Shown here one piece after another: positions 9,472 to 19,362 of a stretch of DNA of 64,000 nt; within the stretch, counting starts at the first letter, position 1; each line of letters opens with the position of its first letter. Under the pieces are notes generated by a model. It was not told where the DNA came from, did not search any database, and saw only the letters and a list, made by a program, of their open reading frames with translations. Made by a program: the position numbers and the translations under genes. The DNA comes from Gadus chalcogrammus (lineage: Eukaryota > Chordata > Actinopteri > Gadiformes > Gadidae), in contig NC_079425.1 in NCBI RefSeq assembly GCF_026213295.1, forward strand, positions 10,646,604 to 10,710,603, written 5' to 3'.

Positions 9472-11660
9472 TCTCTAGTTTGGTTTCCATTCGTCAAGTC
9501 TAGAAGTTTAAAACTTAATGAAAGATGTACACGCATTACAATCAAGTCAAAACTTGAATTAAATTGCTCAAGCTCTGTTTATCCAATAGACTTCACATTG
9601 CCCAGTTATTTCTTCTTTGCTCCCAGAGTACACCACATAGCTTTTTATGCATTTTTCTAAGAACATGCCCATATTTACCCTTCCAGATAAAGTATAAGAG
9701 GTAAGACATACAGCTGTTTTGACCATACAAGGCAATTTGATATTGTCACGATCCTACTGTTGGGTAAGGTTAAGCTGGTTGGTAACTGGTGGTCATGGTA
9801 ACGGTGGGAGTGGTTGATTGGGGTCACCTGGGGGATCCAAGATGGTGGATATACACAGCATGGTGGCCAGTGGTTACAGCCCGGCAGGATAAGACTTTGT
9901 AAAGCCATTCACCCAGATGCCAGTACACACCAGAGCTAAGGAGTCCAACGGGGGAACGTGACCGCCCCTTCACCGTCTTTGTTTGTCAAGTGTTTGTCTA
10001 AACATGTAAACCATAACTGAACGAGACAGCTACCGTTCACCACAACGCTTGGGCTATCTCCACAGCAAGAGAGGACCAGCGCTCACCAGGAACCCAGGTG
10101 AGTCACTACACACGTGCCCCGGAAGCTAGTTGCCTACCAGCTGTGGTTATACCACGTATGTGTCTCGACTCCTGCCTAGACAGAGAGCCGGTTTTCCCTA
10201 GATACCAGTGGAGTCGTGACAATATCTTGCCAATAGTGTGTTTTTGGCCCAACCAGTCCTTCATCCAACACCTGCCAAATATTCTGATTGATTGTTGATG
10301 TTTAGCATGGCACCAAAATATCCATCTTGTCACTAAGCCATTTGAGTGTTGCTTTATGAACTCACCCCATAAAGCCACTTTATTTATATTGTACAGAATC
10401 CCTTTCTAGTAATTATGAGAAATAACAAACATTTGGCGCCATATAAAAGTTCAAATTTGGGAAAATCATACAAGTCTAACTTTGACCCTCCTTGGTGATG
10501 TGGTATGAACAGGCAATGAGTGCCATGGTACATTTAACTATCTAGAGTCTACAAATATCACCTTGATGGGTGGATTCTATCCACTTCAGCCAATTTGTTC
10601 AAGGAATTTAATGCGGTACTTCCTGTATTCTGATTTAGTTTTGTCCTGAAGTCTTACTAATAGACCCCTCTGATATCACATGATGCAACACTGCTAAAAT
10701 ATTACAGATTTGGTCCAGATATTAATGGAATCATCCGAAAAGACAATCCACTAAAAAACTCTTGAATAGCCAAACTACTTCACTCCACGTTGTGGAAAGT
10801 TAACTCATTAAAGTTGCAAATCATCATTGCACTTGGCTCTTCGTTTAAAATAACCTGGACTTGTGTAGCCAATCAATCCTGATCGATAGTGATAATTTTT
10901 TGCATCAATCACATACTATAACTGATATTAATATATTCCACAAATATACGCCAGCTCACACCACTTTTTGTTGACAAGGATCGTAATAGACTCCCAACAA
11001 GTCAGACTGCACGTTAAAGAGTTCTTTTAAATTCCAAATGTGCCCCGCCTACTAACTTGGAGGGGCTCAATCTTACACAATGATTTTAGGTTTGGTTTTG
11101 AAATCATGACTTGTTTCAACGACCATCATCACTCCGCTCTCAAAATACTGGCTGACTAACCCCCTGAACTTGATTAAGTGATGGGAACCTCTCCTAAGAT
11201 CATCTGCAGCATTTGTAAGGCTGTACATGAAAACATGTTTGTTTTATTCTTAATATAAATCACGTTAAGCCATCCACACATTCAGCACAATAAGACCACA
11301 TAACAAAATTGACGTGAGTGCAATGGCATTTGGACTGGAACTTGTATCAAAACTTAAAATCCTACAATGAGCTTGTAAAACATGCTCAATACATCTACGT
11401 ATTCTCAATTTGAACATTGAAAGCGAACACCATACTAGTTTGTCGTATGGTTTACTTTTCTTAATAGTATAAAATATCTGAAAGGATGGTAGGCTAATGT
11501 TATCGAATTCACAATGAGATGTCAAAGCAAACACATTTTTAAGATGCGCGTCTGTCGATTTGCTTTGCAGGCGTTTTGTTTTCGTCATCGGCTCACATAA
11601 TCCAAGGGTCGCAGTTCTCCCGGGAACACTGGTTTAAAATGCCTCAAAGTTAGAGTCTTT
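9472..11660. other. caprin1/nucb2 tail-to-tail intergenic region
   Basis: The two genes converge here. Apart from the solo LTR at 9744-10221, I see AT-rich sequence and no convincing gene, RNA or conserved ORF. A second TTTATT near 11242 could be an alternative nucb2 poly(A) signal. Confidence 0.6.
9744..10221. mobile_element. solo LTR of a retrotransposon, probably Ty3/gypsy-like
   Basis: A 478-bp unit that begins TGTCACGA and ends TCGTGACA, a TG...CA LTR with an extended 8-bp terminal inverted repeat. It is flanked by ATAT at 9740-9743 and 10222-10225, consistent with a 4-bp target duplication. No internal gag/pol lies beside it, so it looks like the product of LTR-LTR recombination. The family is inferred only from terminus style. 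Confidence 0.75.
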
Positions 11661-11680
11661 GCATTGGGTTTAAAATTATT

Positions 11681-11686
11681 TTTATT
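11681..11686 (-). terminator. nucb2: candidate nucb2 poly(A) signal
   Basis: TTTATT on the + strand reads AATAAA on the nucb2 strand, about 200 nt after the stop codon. It is the first such hexamer downstream of the stop. Confidence 0.5.
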
Positions 11687-11887
11687 CATCGTACTCCTGA
11701 AGTCCTCCATCGAAAATGCCGTTGAGCAGAAACAAGGCGTCAGGCAGACCAAGGGCCGCACTTCTGCACACTGGGAACACAGTGCAACAAAGAGCACGGG
11801 TACAAAAACAGAGGGGGGCATGAGAACAGACCTGTCTTTAATTACCGTCCCGTTCCTGTCTGCCATCCAGCAGAAGGAAGTAGCAGC

Positions 11888-12114
11888 TTAGGGGGAATTG
11901 GGATCTCTGTGGATCTCTTGGTGTCCCGGTGGCAAGTGGTGCTGTATCTGAGGCAGACCATGCTGGCCCTGGTTCTGATCTGCCCCCTCTGGGTGGGCCT
12001 GCAGGGGTTCAAGCTGCCCTTGAGGTGGGGACTGGTGCTCCTTTGACGTGGCTCCGTGGCCAGGAGGCAACGCGTTTTCATATCCATGTACCTCTGGAAT
12101 AGCATTTCCTTCAA
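11888..12114 (-). CDS. nucb2: nucb2 coding exon 12 (C-terminus and stop)
   Basis: 227 nt: a Pro/His/Gln-rich tail from [14 protein letters not shown] to HRDPNSP and TAA at 11890-11888. The tail is longer than the human NUCB2 end and poorly conserved. Confidence 0.85.
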
Positions 12115-15100
12115 CTATGGAAGAAAGAACGAAACCATATTTTGACCAGTTATATGGATTATCAATGGTTCTCGATACAAAGTGTGTATGGGGAAAGTGA
12201 GACAAATGCATTTAAATCATACTCACTGTGAACCTCTGGAGGGGGCTCTACTTTCAGTGTTTTCAGACGTTCCATATGTTCTACAGCCTGTCGACGGGAG
12301 ACAAGTTAGGGTTTCCTCAACTCACGTCCGCAGTCCAGGTCGATGACTGGGCCCCAGCACGACTAAAACAAGTAGCCCAGCGGTTACCTGCTGCAGCTCA
12401 ACCTTCTGCGCATTGAGTTGCTCCTGTTGTTTCTCCAGCTCCTGCCTTTGTTTCTGGAGGTCCACAGCCTTTTGGTTGAGATCCTCCTCCTGCTGCACTA
12501 GATGCTCCTCAAACTCCCTCATCTCCTCGTCTGTGTAGGCCTGGTTCTGCTCCAGTGTCTGGGCGGATCAGGGACGTTACCGAAACACGTCATCAAATCC
12601 TAACCATTGAGTGCTACAGAAACCCTCATTGATATCCCATGTGTATCCCAGGGCTACAACCAGATTGCAAGCATACGCATCAAACGTTACCACAAAGACA
12701 TTTTAAATATTTGCTCTCACCTCCCAACTATCTGGCTCTAGAAATTCCTTTTTCTTTGTAGCAACTAAAAATTCATCCAAGGAGACCAGTCTGTCCTTGT
12801 TGGAGTCCACCTGAGAAAACACACCAGTTAGCAAAGAATCTGCCGGTCAAGAATCAACATAATTGATCACTTAAAATCAACAGCCTCGACATCCATCAAG
12901 AGCCGTGCGTTGAACTCGCCTCGTTCATAACATGCTCCCTCATGCGGAGCCTCTCCTCCTCCATCTCCACCATGTCGTCCTCCTCGTTGGTGGGGTCATA
13001 AATCTTCTCCAGCTGAATTCAGAGAATAAGAAAATTTGTTTGGTACCTGCAGAGCCGGCTTTTATGCACTCGCCCCTTTCTGTGTGTTCGCCAAGCGCTT
13101 ACCTCCTTGGTGAAAAGAGCCTCAAGTTCTTGCTCATCAAAGTAGCCGTCGCCATTGGAATCTGCAACATCAAGGATAAAAAGGCCATTTCATAGGGATA
13201 CACACACACCAGGAAATCTGTAAAGTCTGCGATTGCCTGTCGTACCCAGATTAAGACGAGTGTAATTCCAAATTAATCATTGTGCGTCCATAAGGGAAGT
13301 CGTTGGGTCCATAGACTTGCAGAGTTACACTAGCATAGCTCCTGTTCATGAGAGGGCAATCCTTTTCATAACGTGTACACGATTTCAAATGTATTCTGAA
13401 AAGTCGTTTATTCAAAACAAGTACCAGTAAAAATATTAATGAAAATCAAGATTGTACTTTAAACCCACAGATAATTCCGCACTATTTTCACTGCTGGATT
13501 AATTTCATTATCAGCTTCTCCTGGCTGGGAAATCTAAACAGAGTAACCTTTCAGCAAGCATCAAAGGAAGCCTTATAATCAAAGCTGAATTTTTTTCTTT
13601 TTGTGATTGTGTTGTTACCGGCACTCATTTGAATTATGCGATTATACGGAACATGCAAAATAATCGTTTGCATGTGAAATCCAAAGATTTTTTTATTTGT
13701 TCTCAGAATAATCGCTTATTCAAAACGAGTGCCAGTACCAATCTCGTTTGGAATAAGCGATTATTCAATCAGGACACATTTTTAATCTTTTGAAAGATTG
13801 AAAACGATATTCCACTTTACATGAAAAGGAGCTAGGCTGCATTTCTCTGCAAGTAACAGAAGATGAATGCCAAACAAGCTACTCCCCCTCTGGGCAGATG
13901 ATGATGAATTTGGAATTAAATGACTTGTCTGACTCTGGGTAAAACGGCCAATTGCGAATAAATGACAGCAAATTGGTTAAGAAAGGATGGCTCACCGTGA
14001 AGCTTGAAGAACGTCTTTGGGTCAAAATCCTCTGGGTCCAAGCCATCAGCTTCCTCCCACACCTCTTTCAGTTGGTTTTGGCTGCCCTACACACACACAC
14101 AGACACACACAGGGTTTGAACTCTGTCCCATCCAATATTTAAACAGAAAAATCCTTTCTCTGGGTGGTTCAAGGGCACTGGCCAAATTACACTTCTATGT
14201 CAGCACATTTGTAAAGATCTGCAGAGATCTACATCGCTAGTCAGAAGGCGTGCTACCAGCTGTGGGTTGACAGTACGGCAACCGACTGAGCCATTGGACT
14301 TTTGAACACAGTTGATTTGAGTCGCCCTTACTGGATGATTGACTTTTGGATGGTCTGCATGCTTCTTCTTCATTTCGTCATAGTGCTCTTCCTCCTTCTT
14401 CCTCTCCTCCTCGTCCAGAGTCTTCAGGTGCTCCTGTCGGTCGTGCTCCTTCAACATTTCATACTTCTTGAACTCCTCGTGTCGCTCCTTGTCAAAGTTC
14501 TCGAGATCGTTGGTGGCCTTGATTATAAAAGAGGTCAACACATGCATGTTAACTCAATAATCAATGCCATTATAGAGGGGACTACAGAGCCAAGGAGGTG
14601 ACATGGAAGTATATATATATTTTTAAAAGGACACAAGCGCTTTAGTAAATCGCAGATGCGATTTTAAGTTGCATGTGCGCTTTAGTAAGTCACACAAGCG
14701 CCTTAGTAAGACACATGTGAGCTTTAGTAAGTCACACATGTGCGCTTTAGTAAGTCGCACAAGCGCCTTAGTAAGACACATGTGCGCTTTAGTAAGTCGC
14801 ACGCACGCACGCCTTAAGTAAATCGATTGCACACTTTAAATGCATGTGGGCTTAACACGCCCGGGCTAAGTAGTGCTGTAGGCTGTAGTTTTAAAATTTG
14901 AATTTGCCATAGGATGCCATAGCCATCCGTCAGCTATTGGTGAGTGAAATGCTGCGTGAGAATATTATCGTCTGGCGGTTGATTTGGCCCGATTCTGTGT
15001 GACAACATTGACTTTAGCTCGACCACAGGTGTGTGATGCAGCACTTTTCAATTGCCGAGAAATGTCTCTTCTGGAGTTTCCTATGTTTTCGGGTAAAACA

Positions 15101-17222
15101 CTCATAAGCAACACCTACTGATCTGATGAGCCGGTCCAGGTCCTCCACTTCAAAGGTGTGCGGGTTCATGTGATTCAGGTACTCAAACTGTTTCAACAGA
15201 GCTTGGTGGTCCACTGCAATGTCTGTTCAGTGAAGAATCATACACGTTAAGTCGACGGCTGCGGTGAATGGCACCATACAACATCGCGGTATTCAAACAG
15301 TAACATATATTGAAGGGCTAAGCGAACCACTATTATTTTCAAGATAAAACATGAAAAACTTCTTCCAAACTTAAACTGCTCAACAGACAGTTTTTTTGTG
15401 CACAATGAACAGAGTTTCCCAGGGGCTTTTTTTCACTTCAAAGTGGATCCATCTTTGCATGCTCTCAGAGCATGCAAACATGGATCCACTTTGAAGCGAA
15501 GACGTGTGTTGTTTTCATAAGGCTGTAAACAGCGTCCAGTAAGCAGCTCTGCATACCGTTTCCTCCTTCCAGGTCCTGCTTGGCCTTTATCAGTGTCCGC
15601 AGGCGGCTAACCTCCTGCCTTTTCAGCTCGTCCAATTTGGTTCGGACATGGTGACTAACAAAGTCGAGCTCCTTGGCAAGTTTGCCTTGCTGTGGATCAG
15701 AGGCCCACGTGTTTGTTTATCATGGCAAATAAAAGAATCGAATGCACTGCATTTGAACACAGCATTCGTTTCAAAGATACGCTGCTGATTCTACCGGCTT
15801 TACCTTTATGTCTTCCATGTCAGTGTTGTGTAGCTTCTCTCTGAAATGCTGGTCTTTTTCTAGGAAGTCGATGACCTCCCGGAGGTAACGATCATAGTGG
15901 AGTCCGGTGTCCTGTGGGAAGTGTGACACACAATAAATTCAAACAACGCAGCTTAAAAGAGTCCATATTACATCATACCACTTCCTGATCTAAATGACAA
16001 GATTTCTAAATTATCCTGACCAACTCTGATTTCTTCCCGGGCATGACCAGAGAGAAGGTATTTTACAGTGATCCTGTTTGCTGCAAAGGAAAGATACGGT
16101 CGGCCATTTGGAGGAACCAGTCAGAGCAAGCTAGATTTTGAGATTACCCAACTGGAAAGAAAAACACTTCCCTTCAGACCTCCCTCCAAATCCACGTACC
16201 CAAAACACATTACAATGTTGCTAGCTTAAGCAATAGCCCTGCCTAGACTCGTGGAAGATTTAGATTTGCGCATTGAGTTTCCCAGATTATGCAAAGGTAG
16301 GGAGGGAGAGAGAAAGGTAGGCCATCCAATCATTTCATTTGGCCCAAGTTAAATTATTGGATGGGCTTATTACAGGCCTGTGAAAGCTACAGATACCACA
16401 TATTATTTATTGCCATTAGGATAAGGTTAATATCAAGAAATATGACAAGAAAATGCTATTACAATAAATTGACAGTTGACCACTTGCTGCATTTGAAATA
16501 TAAGGCTGTGCTACTGATGTGTGCGTGTGTATGAAGCAACCACATCACAATAAAGCATTTAATTCCTAGCCAACTGCCCAATATCATCTTCATGTTGACA
16601 GAAGTAAGCACAATTGTGTAAAGATTCTGTAGAGGATTCCTGAACAAAGATGGGATCCCTTTGTGTCTCAGCAAAAATGTTTTGCTACTGCTTCCCGGGT
16701 ATGTCATTCCCAGGTACTATCTTCTTAATATGTGCTTTGACTTACTGGCCGTCAACAAAATTGGCGAATCAGTATCAAAAAGGTCCCATTCAAAGAAAAC
16801 TATATTAAAAAGAACGGCCAAGGCTAAATTAACTTCAGGTTTGCCATTTATCTTATAAAAACTCCTTGCTTAACTTAGAACAGATTTGTCTAACAAAGCG
16901 TACAATTTAGTGCCAAAGGCTGTCAATCTGGGATCTCTCTCTCTTTGTATCTATTTACTATTCTAATTGAGCCGGCAAGTCGTCAGTCTGGACAAAGTGC
17001 TATGTTTACAGTCAGGGAAGTAGGTCAGACAAGATAAGGTAAGACATTACCATGTCCATGCAATAACAACAGTGTTCTTACCACGCTGGCTGGGGCTTCT
17101 TCGGCTTTTGGCTCTGTATCTTCAATCTTTGTCTTGTCCATGCTAATAGGCACAGCCTCTAGACATAACAGCTGGACCAGAAGTATAAGCCAGCTGGTCA
17201 AAGCGGTCCGACTCCTACACAT
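11888..17222 (-). CDS. nucb2: nucb2, nucleobindin-2 / nesfatin-1 precursor (12 coding exons)
   Basis: Nucleobindin-2 is a secreted and Golgi Ca2+-binding EF-hand protein and the precursor of the satiety peptide nesfatin-1. The minus-strand exons 17222-17082, 15911-15804, 15689-15557, 15213-15119, 14517-14332, 14086-13996, 13161-13103, 13012-12920, 12810-12721, 12558-12388, 12287-12227 and 12114-11888 join in one frame to 484 codons plus TAA. Residues 1-23 are a signal peptide ending CLEA. Residues 24-105 are exactly 82 long, the size of nesfatin-1, start VPISMDKTK and precede Lys106-Arg107. EF-hand 1 has its loop at ~252-263 ([12 protein letters not shown]). EF-hand 2 at ~304-315 has Arg in loop position 6, as in human. 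Residues ~333-405 are a Gln/Glu-rich coiled coil, followed by a His/Gln/Pro-rich tail. VPI...KTK and synteny favour nucb2 over nucb1, though some blocks (DFVSHHV, VDHQALL) look nucb1-like. Confidence 0.93.
12227..12287 (-). CDS. nucb2: nucb2 coding exon 11
   Basis: 61 nt encoding [20 protein letters not shown], phase 1 out with a strong gtgagt donor. It continues the coiled coil (human VIQQMEQKKLQ). Confidence 0.87.
12388..12558 (-). CDS. nucb2: nucb2 coding exon 10 (coiled coil)
   Basis: 57 codons, [18 protein letters not shown]... then [19 protein letters not shown], a Glu/Gln-rich heptad segment equivalent to the human leucine-zipper region. Confidence 0.92.
12721..12810 (-). CDS. nucb2: nucb2 coding exon 9 (EF-hand 2)
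   Basis: 30 codons, [20 protein letters not shown]...PDSWE, the second EF-hand loop. Its acceptor tctcag closes the intron that uses a GC donor. Confidence 0.93.
12920..13012 (-). CDS. nucb2: nucb2 coding exon 8
   Basis: 31 codons, [20 protein letters not shown]...HVMNE, nearly identical to human. The exon ends GAG before GCGAGT, a non-canonical GC donor. Confidence 0.92.
13103..13161 (-). CDS. nucb2: nucb2 coding exon 7 (EF-hand 1)
   Basis: 59 nt completing Asp252 and encoding [19 protein letters not shown], a canonical EF-hand loop. Donor gtaagc. Confidence 0.94.
13396..13770. repeat. four-copy hairpin repeat cluster in a nucb2 intron
   Basis: A ~28-bp word of the type AATCGCTTATTCAAAACGAG occurs directly at ~13404 and 13706 and inverted at ~13621 and 13743. 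The last two form a hairpin with 24-bp arms (13706-13729 and 13743-13766), one mismatch and a 13-nt loop. It is probably a decayed MITE or nested MITE pair; no clean ends were found. Confidence 0.6.
13996..14086 (-). CDS. nucb2: nucb2 coding exon 6
   Basis: 91 nt encoding [20 protein letters not shown]...KTFFKLH, nearly identical to human. Its acceptor is formed by a GT repeat ending in gtag. Confidence 0.94.
14332..14517 (-). CDS. nucb2: nucb2 coding exon 5
   Basis: 62 codons, [20 protein letters not shown] ... [10 protein letters not shown], the basic-acidic helical region. Acceptor ataatcaag, donor gtaagg. Confidence 0.93.
14636..14825 (+). repeat. minisatellite, ~20-bp unit
   Basis: About eight imperfect copies of a unit like GCGCTTTAGTAAGTCACACA in the nucb2 intron between exons 4 and 5. 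Units vary between CTTTAGTAAGTC and CCTTAGTAAGAC. Confidence 0.85.
15119..15213 (-). CDS. nucb2: nucb2 coding exon 4
   Basis: 95 nt encoding (V)[20 protein letters not shown] ... DRLIRS. Acceptor cattgcag, donor gtaggt. Confidence 0.93.
15436..15496. repeat. 61-bp near-perfect palindrome
   Basis: Two 30-bp arms (15436-15465 and 15467-15496) around a single C, with one mismatch. Each arm carries AAGTGGATCCAT and GCATGCTCT. It lies in the nucb2 intron between exons 3 and 4 and has cruciform or hairpin potential. Confidence 0.9.
15557..15689 (-). CDS. nucb2: nucb2 coding exon 3 (end of nesfatin-1, Lys-Arg site)
   Basis: 133 nt, [20 protein letters not shown], then [11 protein letters not shown]. 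The Lys-Arg pair after DEL is the convertase site that releases nesfatin-1. Phase 1 out. Confidence 0.94.
15804..15911 (-). CDS. nucb2: nucb2 coding exon 2
   Basis: 36 codons, [20 protein letters not shown] ... MEDIK, the bioactive mid-segment of nesfatin-1 (human DTGLYYDEYLKQVIDVLETD). Donor gtaaag. Confidence 0.94.
17082..17222 (-). CDS. nucb2: nucb2 coding exon 1 (signal peptide)
   Basis: 47 codons. The acceptor gtttttccag is directly followed by ATG (17222-17220). The hydrophobic core [16 protein letters not shown] is a signal peptide cleaved before VPISMDKTK. Donor gtaaga. A further in-frame ATG lies upstream but on the intron side of the acceptor. Confidence 0.93.
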
Positions 17223-17546
17223 CTGGAAAAACATGACAGCAACACTGAATACACTGTCCGCACTCACAAACAAACTGTGTGCACTGAAGCCCCTTATATG
17301 GCCAACCCTGGAAGGGCTGGCATCCACCATGTCATGATTCAAGCCGCTGACAGTAGCTCGTCATTGGCTCATCAGCAGTAGCAGGTTGCTTCATAATTAG
17401 CTTATACGTTAGCAGCTGTCAAATTGTAATGAAAGAGAGAAGACACTCGTCTAACTAACGTTAACATATTTTTTCTTCAAAAACGAAATATGGAGTAACG
17501 TCCATACTTAGATAAGGACATCTTAAAATTGTCAATGTGTACTTAC

Positions 17547-17650
17547 TTTATTGCGTGCCCAGGACATTAATGTAGTTAATATCGTACAGTGTCCTCGGTG
17601 GAGGTTTCATAGATGGCTAAATGGCTTTGATGACGAGGTAAGGAGGTTGT
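17547..17650 (-). other. nucb2: nucb2 5' UTR exon and core promoter
   Basis: On the minus strand a strong gtaagt donor lies at 17546-17541, placing a non-coding first exon just upstream. A CCAAT word on the same strand (17662-17658) fits a TATA-less promoter. The transcription start is not visible. Confidence 0.5.
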
Positions 17651-17935
17651 GTAGCTGATTGGTGCGATAGGCTTACAATCTATTAGACCCGCCTTTTTCT
17701 CGTGGAGTCTTAGTAACATAGTGGTCGCCTGAACTGTCCTTCAACTGAAGTAACCATGGTTATCAATCTACGTTGCATTGTATTGAATCGTACGTGGCGC
17801 AATGACTTCACAGCAAGGGGTGGTCTCTTGGTGATCAGGCAATCCAATTGGCCGATCTAAAGCTAACGTATGAATGTTACAGGAAATCTTTCCTCATCAG
17901 GCTGTAAAACCAACATATATGTTTTTTCTTTCTGT

Positions 17936-18307
17936 TTAGGATGAGAGGGATGGGAGAAGAGCATCAAGTAATAGTCGAAGACCAAACCCAATAAAGCCAG
18001 ACTGTCTCACCCAGGAAACCACAAATAAATACTTCTGAACTTCTACATCCTTCCAAAAGGTCAATAAAACATTCTACCAAATACATGAACTTCTGACTGA
18101 AGAATTTCCAGGTTTGAAGTAAAAAAAAACAAACAGTAACATCATAAAATCTACATTTAAAAATCTGTCAAAGGAATGAAGTTGGGATCACGGTCGATGA
18201 AAGGATTAAAGTCTTCATTTATCACACTTAGTGCCTTTGTCATTGGTTCTTTGAATGTAACCAAGTTGGGAATCTGCAACTCTTGCAGAAAGAAAGTCTC
18301 ATTAGGT
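17936..18307 (-). repeat. copy A of a ~370-bp inverted duplicate carrying a coding C-terminus-like fragment
   Basis: The reverse complement of this stretch matches 25292-25662 at roughly 90% identity over its whole length. Read on the minus strand it encodes about 48 open codons containing FFLQELQIPNLVTFKEPM and ending RDPNFIPLTDF, TAA at 18159-18157. About 220 nt of AT-rich, 3'-UTR-like sequence follow. The source protein is not recognised. Confidence 0.75.
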
Positions 18308-18308
18308 C

Positions 18309-18337
18309 TCTACTACTACTACTACTACTACTACTAC
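18309..18337 (+). repeat. (TAC)n microsatellite
   Basis: About nine TAC units directly abut the end of inverted-repeat copy A. Confidence 0.9.
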
Positions 18338-19144
18338 CACTTATAAAACAACTACTAGTACTACTAGGCCTACTACTAGGCTACTATATGAGCTTTGCTG
18401 ATTATTATAAATAGGCTTCCTATAGTTAATACAGCATTTGCAATGGTCTATATAGCCATAGTATGCAAAATGGTTGAAATATGTCTTATTTTGCATTGGC
18501 GCTGAAGTTCATCCCGTCTCCAGCAGATCGTGCTGTTGAGATTCGTAACGCGACTCCATGAAGAAATACAAATGCAGCCATGTGAGAGGCTATTAAAAAG
18601 CACACTACTGCTAACGCAACATTAACTACGAAGAGCACTCCAAAACTGCCCTCCAAAAGTTTAAACATATGTTTAAACAAAACTGGGTGCATATTTATGT
18701 CAACATATTTTGTATTTAAAGGATGTAGAGTTGAAACGAAACAACACATAAGTTGTGTTATATATTGTCTTGGCACAATGCACAATGCAATCTAATAAGT
18801 GAAAACACAAATATAATATTCAATTTCTAAATGTCAGCACTCTATAATATACATTGTGTACACTGTACTCTTCGCTCTGTATCACTCAACTATAGAGATG
18901 TATTCACATTGATTTTCCATCATCATAGGAGCTGGCAGCTAGATTTTACCCCGGCTATTGTGCCCGGAGAGAGAAATTCCCATAAAGGTAAGAAATCAAA
19001 GGTGCGATGCGCAGGCTCTATTACAGTTCATGCAGCACATCCCCTACTGTGTGCTGTGATTCAGCAGGAGGAGAATAACATTGAGTCACCTTGCTGCATT
19101 GTGAGCCTCTGGCAGGAATCAGTAGCAGCAGTGGTGGTGGTGGT

Positions 19145-19146
<2 letters not shown>

Positions 19147-19235
<89 letters not shown>

Positions 19236-19324
19236 GCCTGTGTGTGTATGCTGCAGAGCTGCAAAGGACCCTGCAGACAAAGCTTATGAATGGTTAAATG
19301 CATGTAGTGTGTGTATTCCTGCTG

Positions 19325-19358
<34 letters not shown>
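19147..19358 (+). repeat. two (GT)n arrays
   Basis: GT runs at 19147-19230 (about 42 units) and 19328-19358 (about 15 units), separated by unique sequence. Confidence 0.95.

Positions 19359-19362
<4 letters not shown>

Noticed and set aside
14636..14825. CRISPR-like regular repeats
   Set aside because: The copies are contiguous diverged minisatellite units without spacers, in a eukaryotic intron.
17613..17640. Plus-strand ATG and donor-like gacgag/gtaagg upstream of nucb2
   Set aside because: The ATG frame stops after five codons and nothing else supports an antisense gene, though a divergent transcript is possible.
18486..18785. 99-residue minus-strand ORF with hydrophobic segments
   Set aside because: No recognisable family, splice context or initiation signal; hydrophobicity follows from local base composition.
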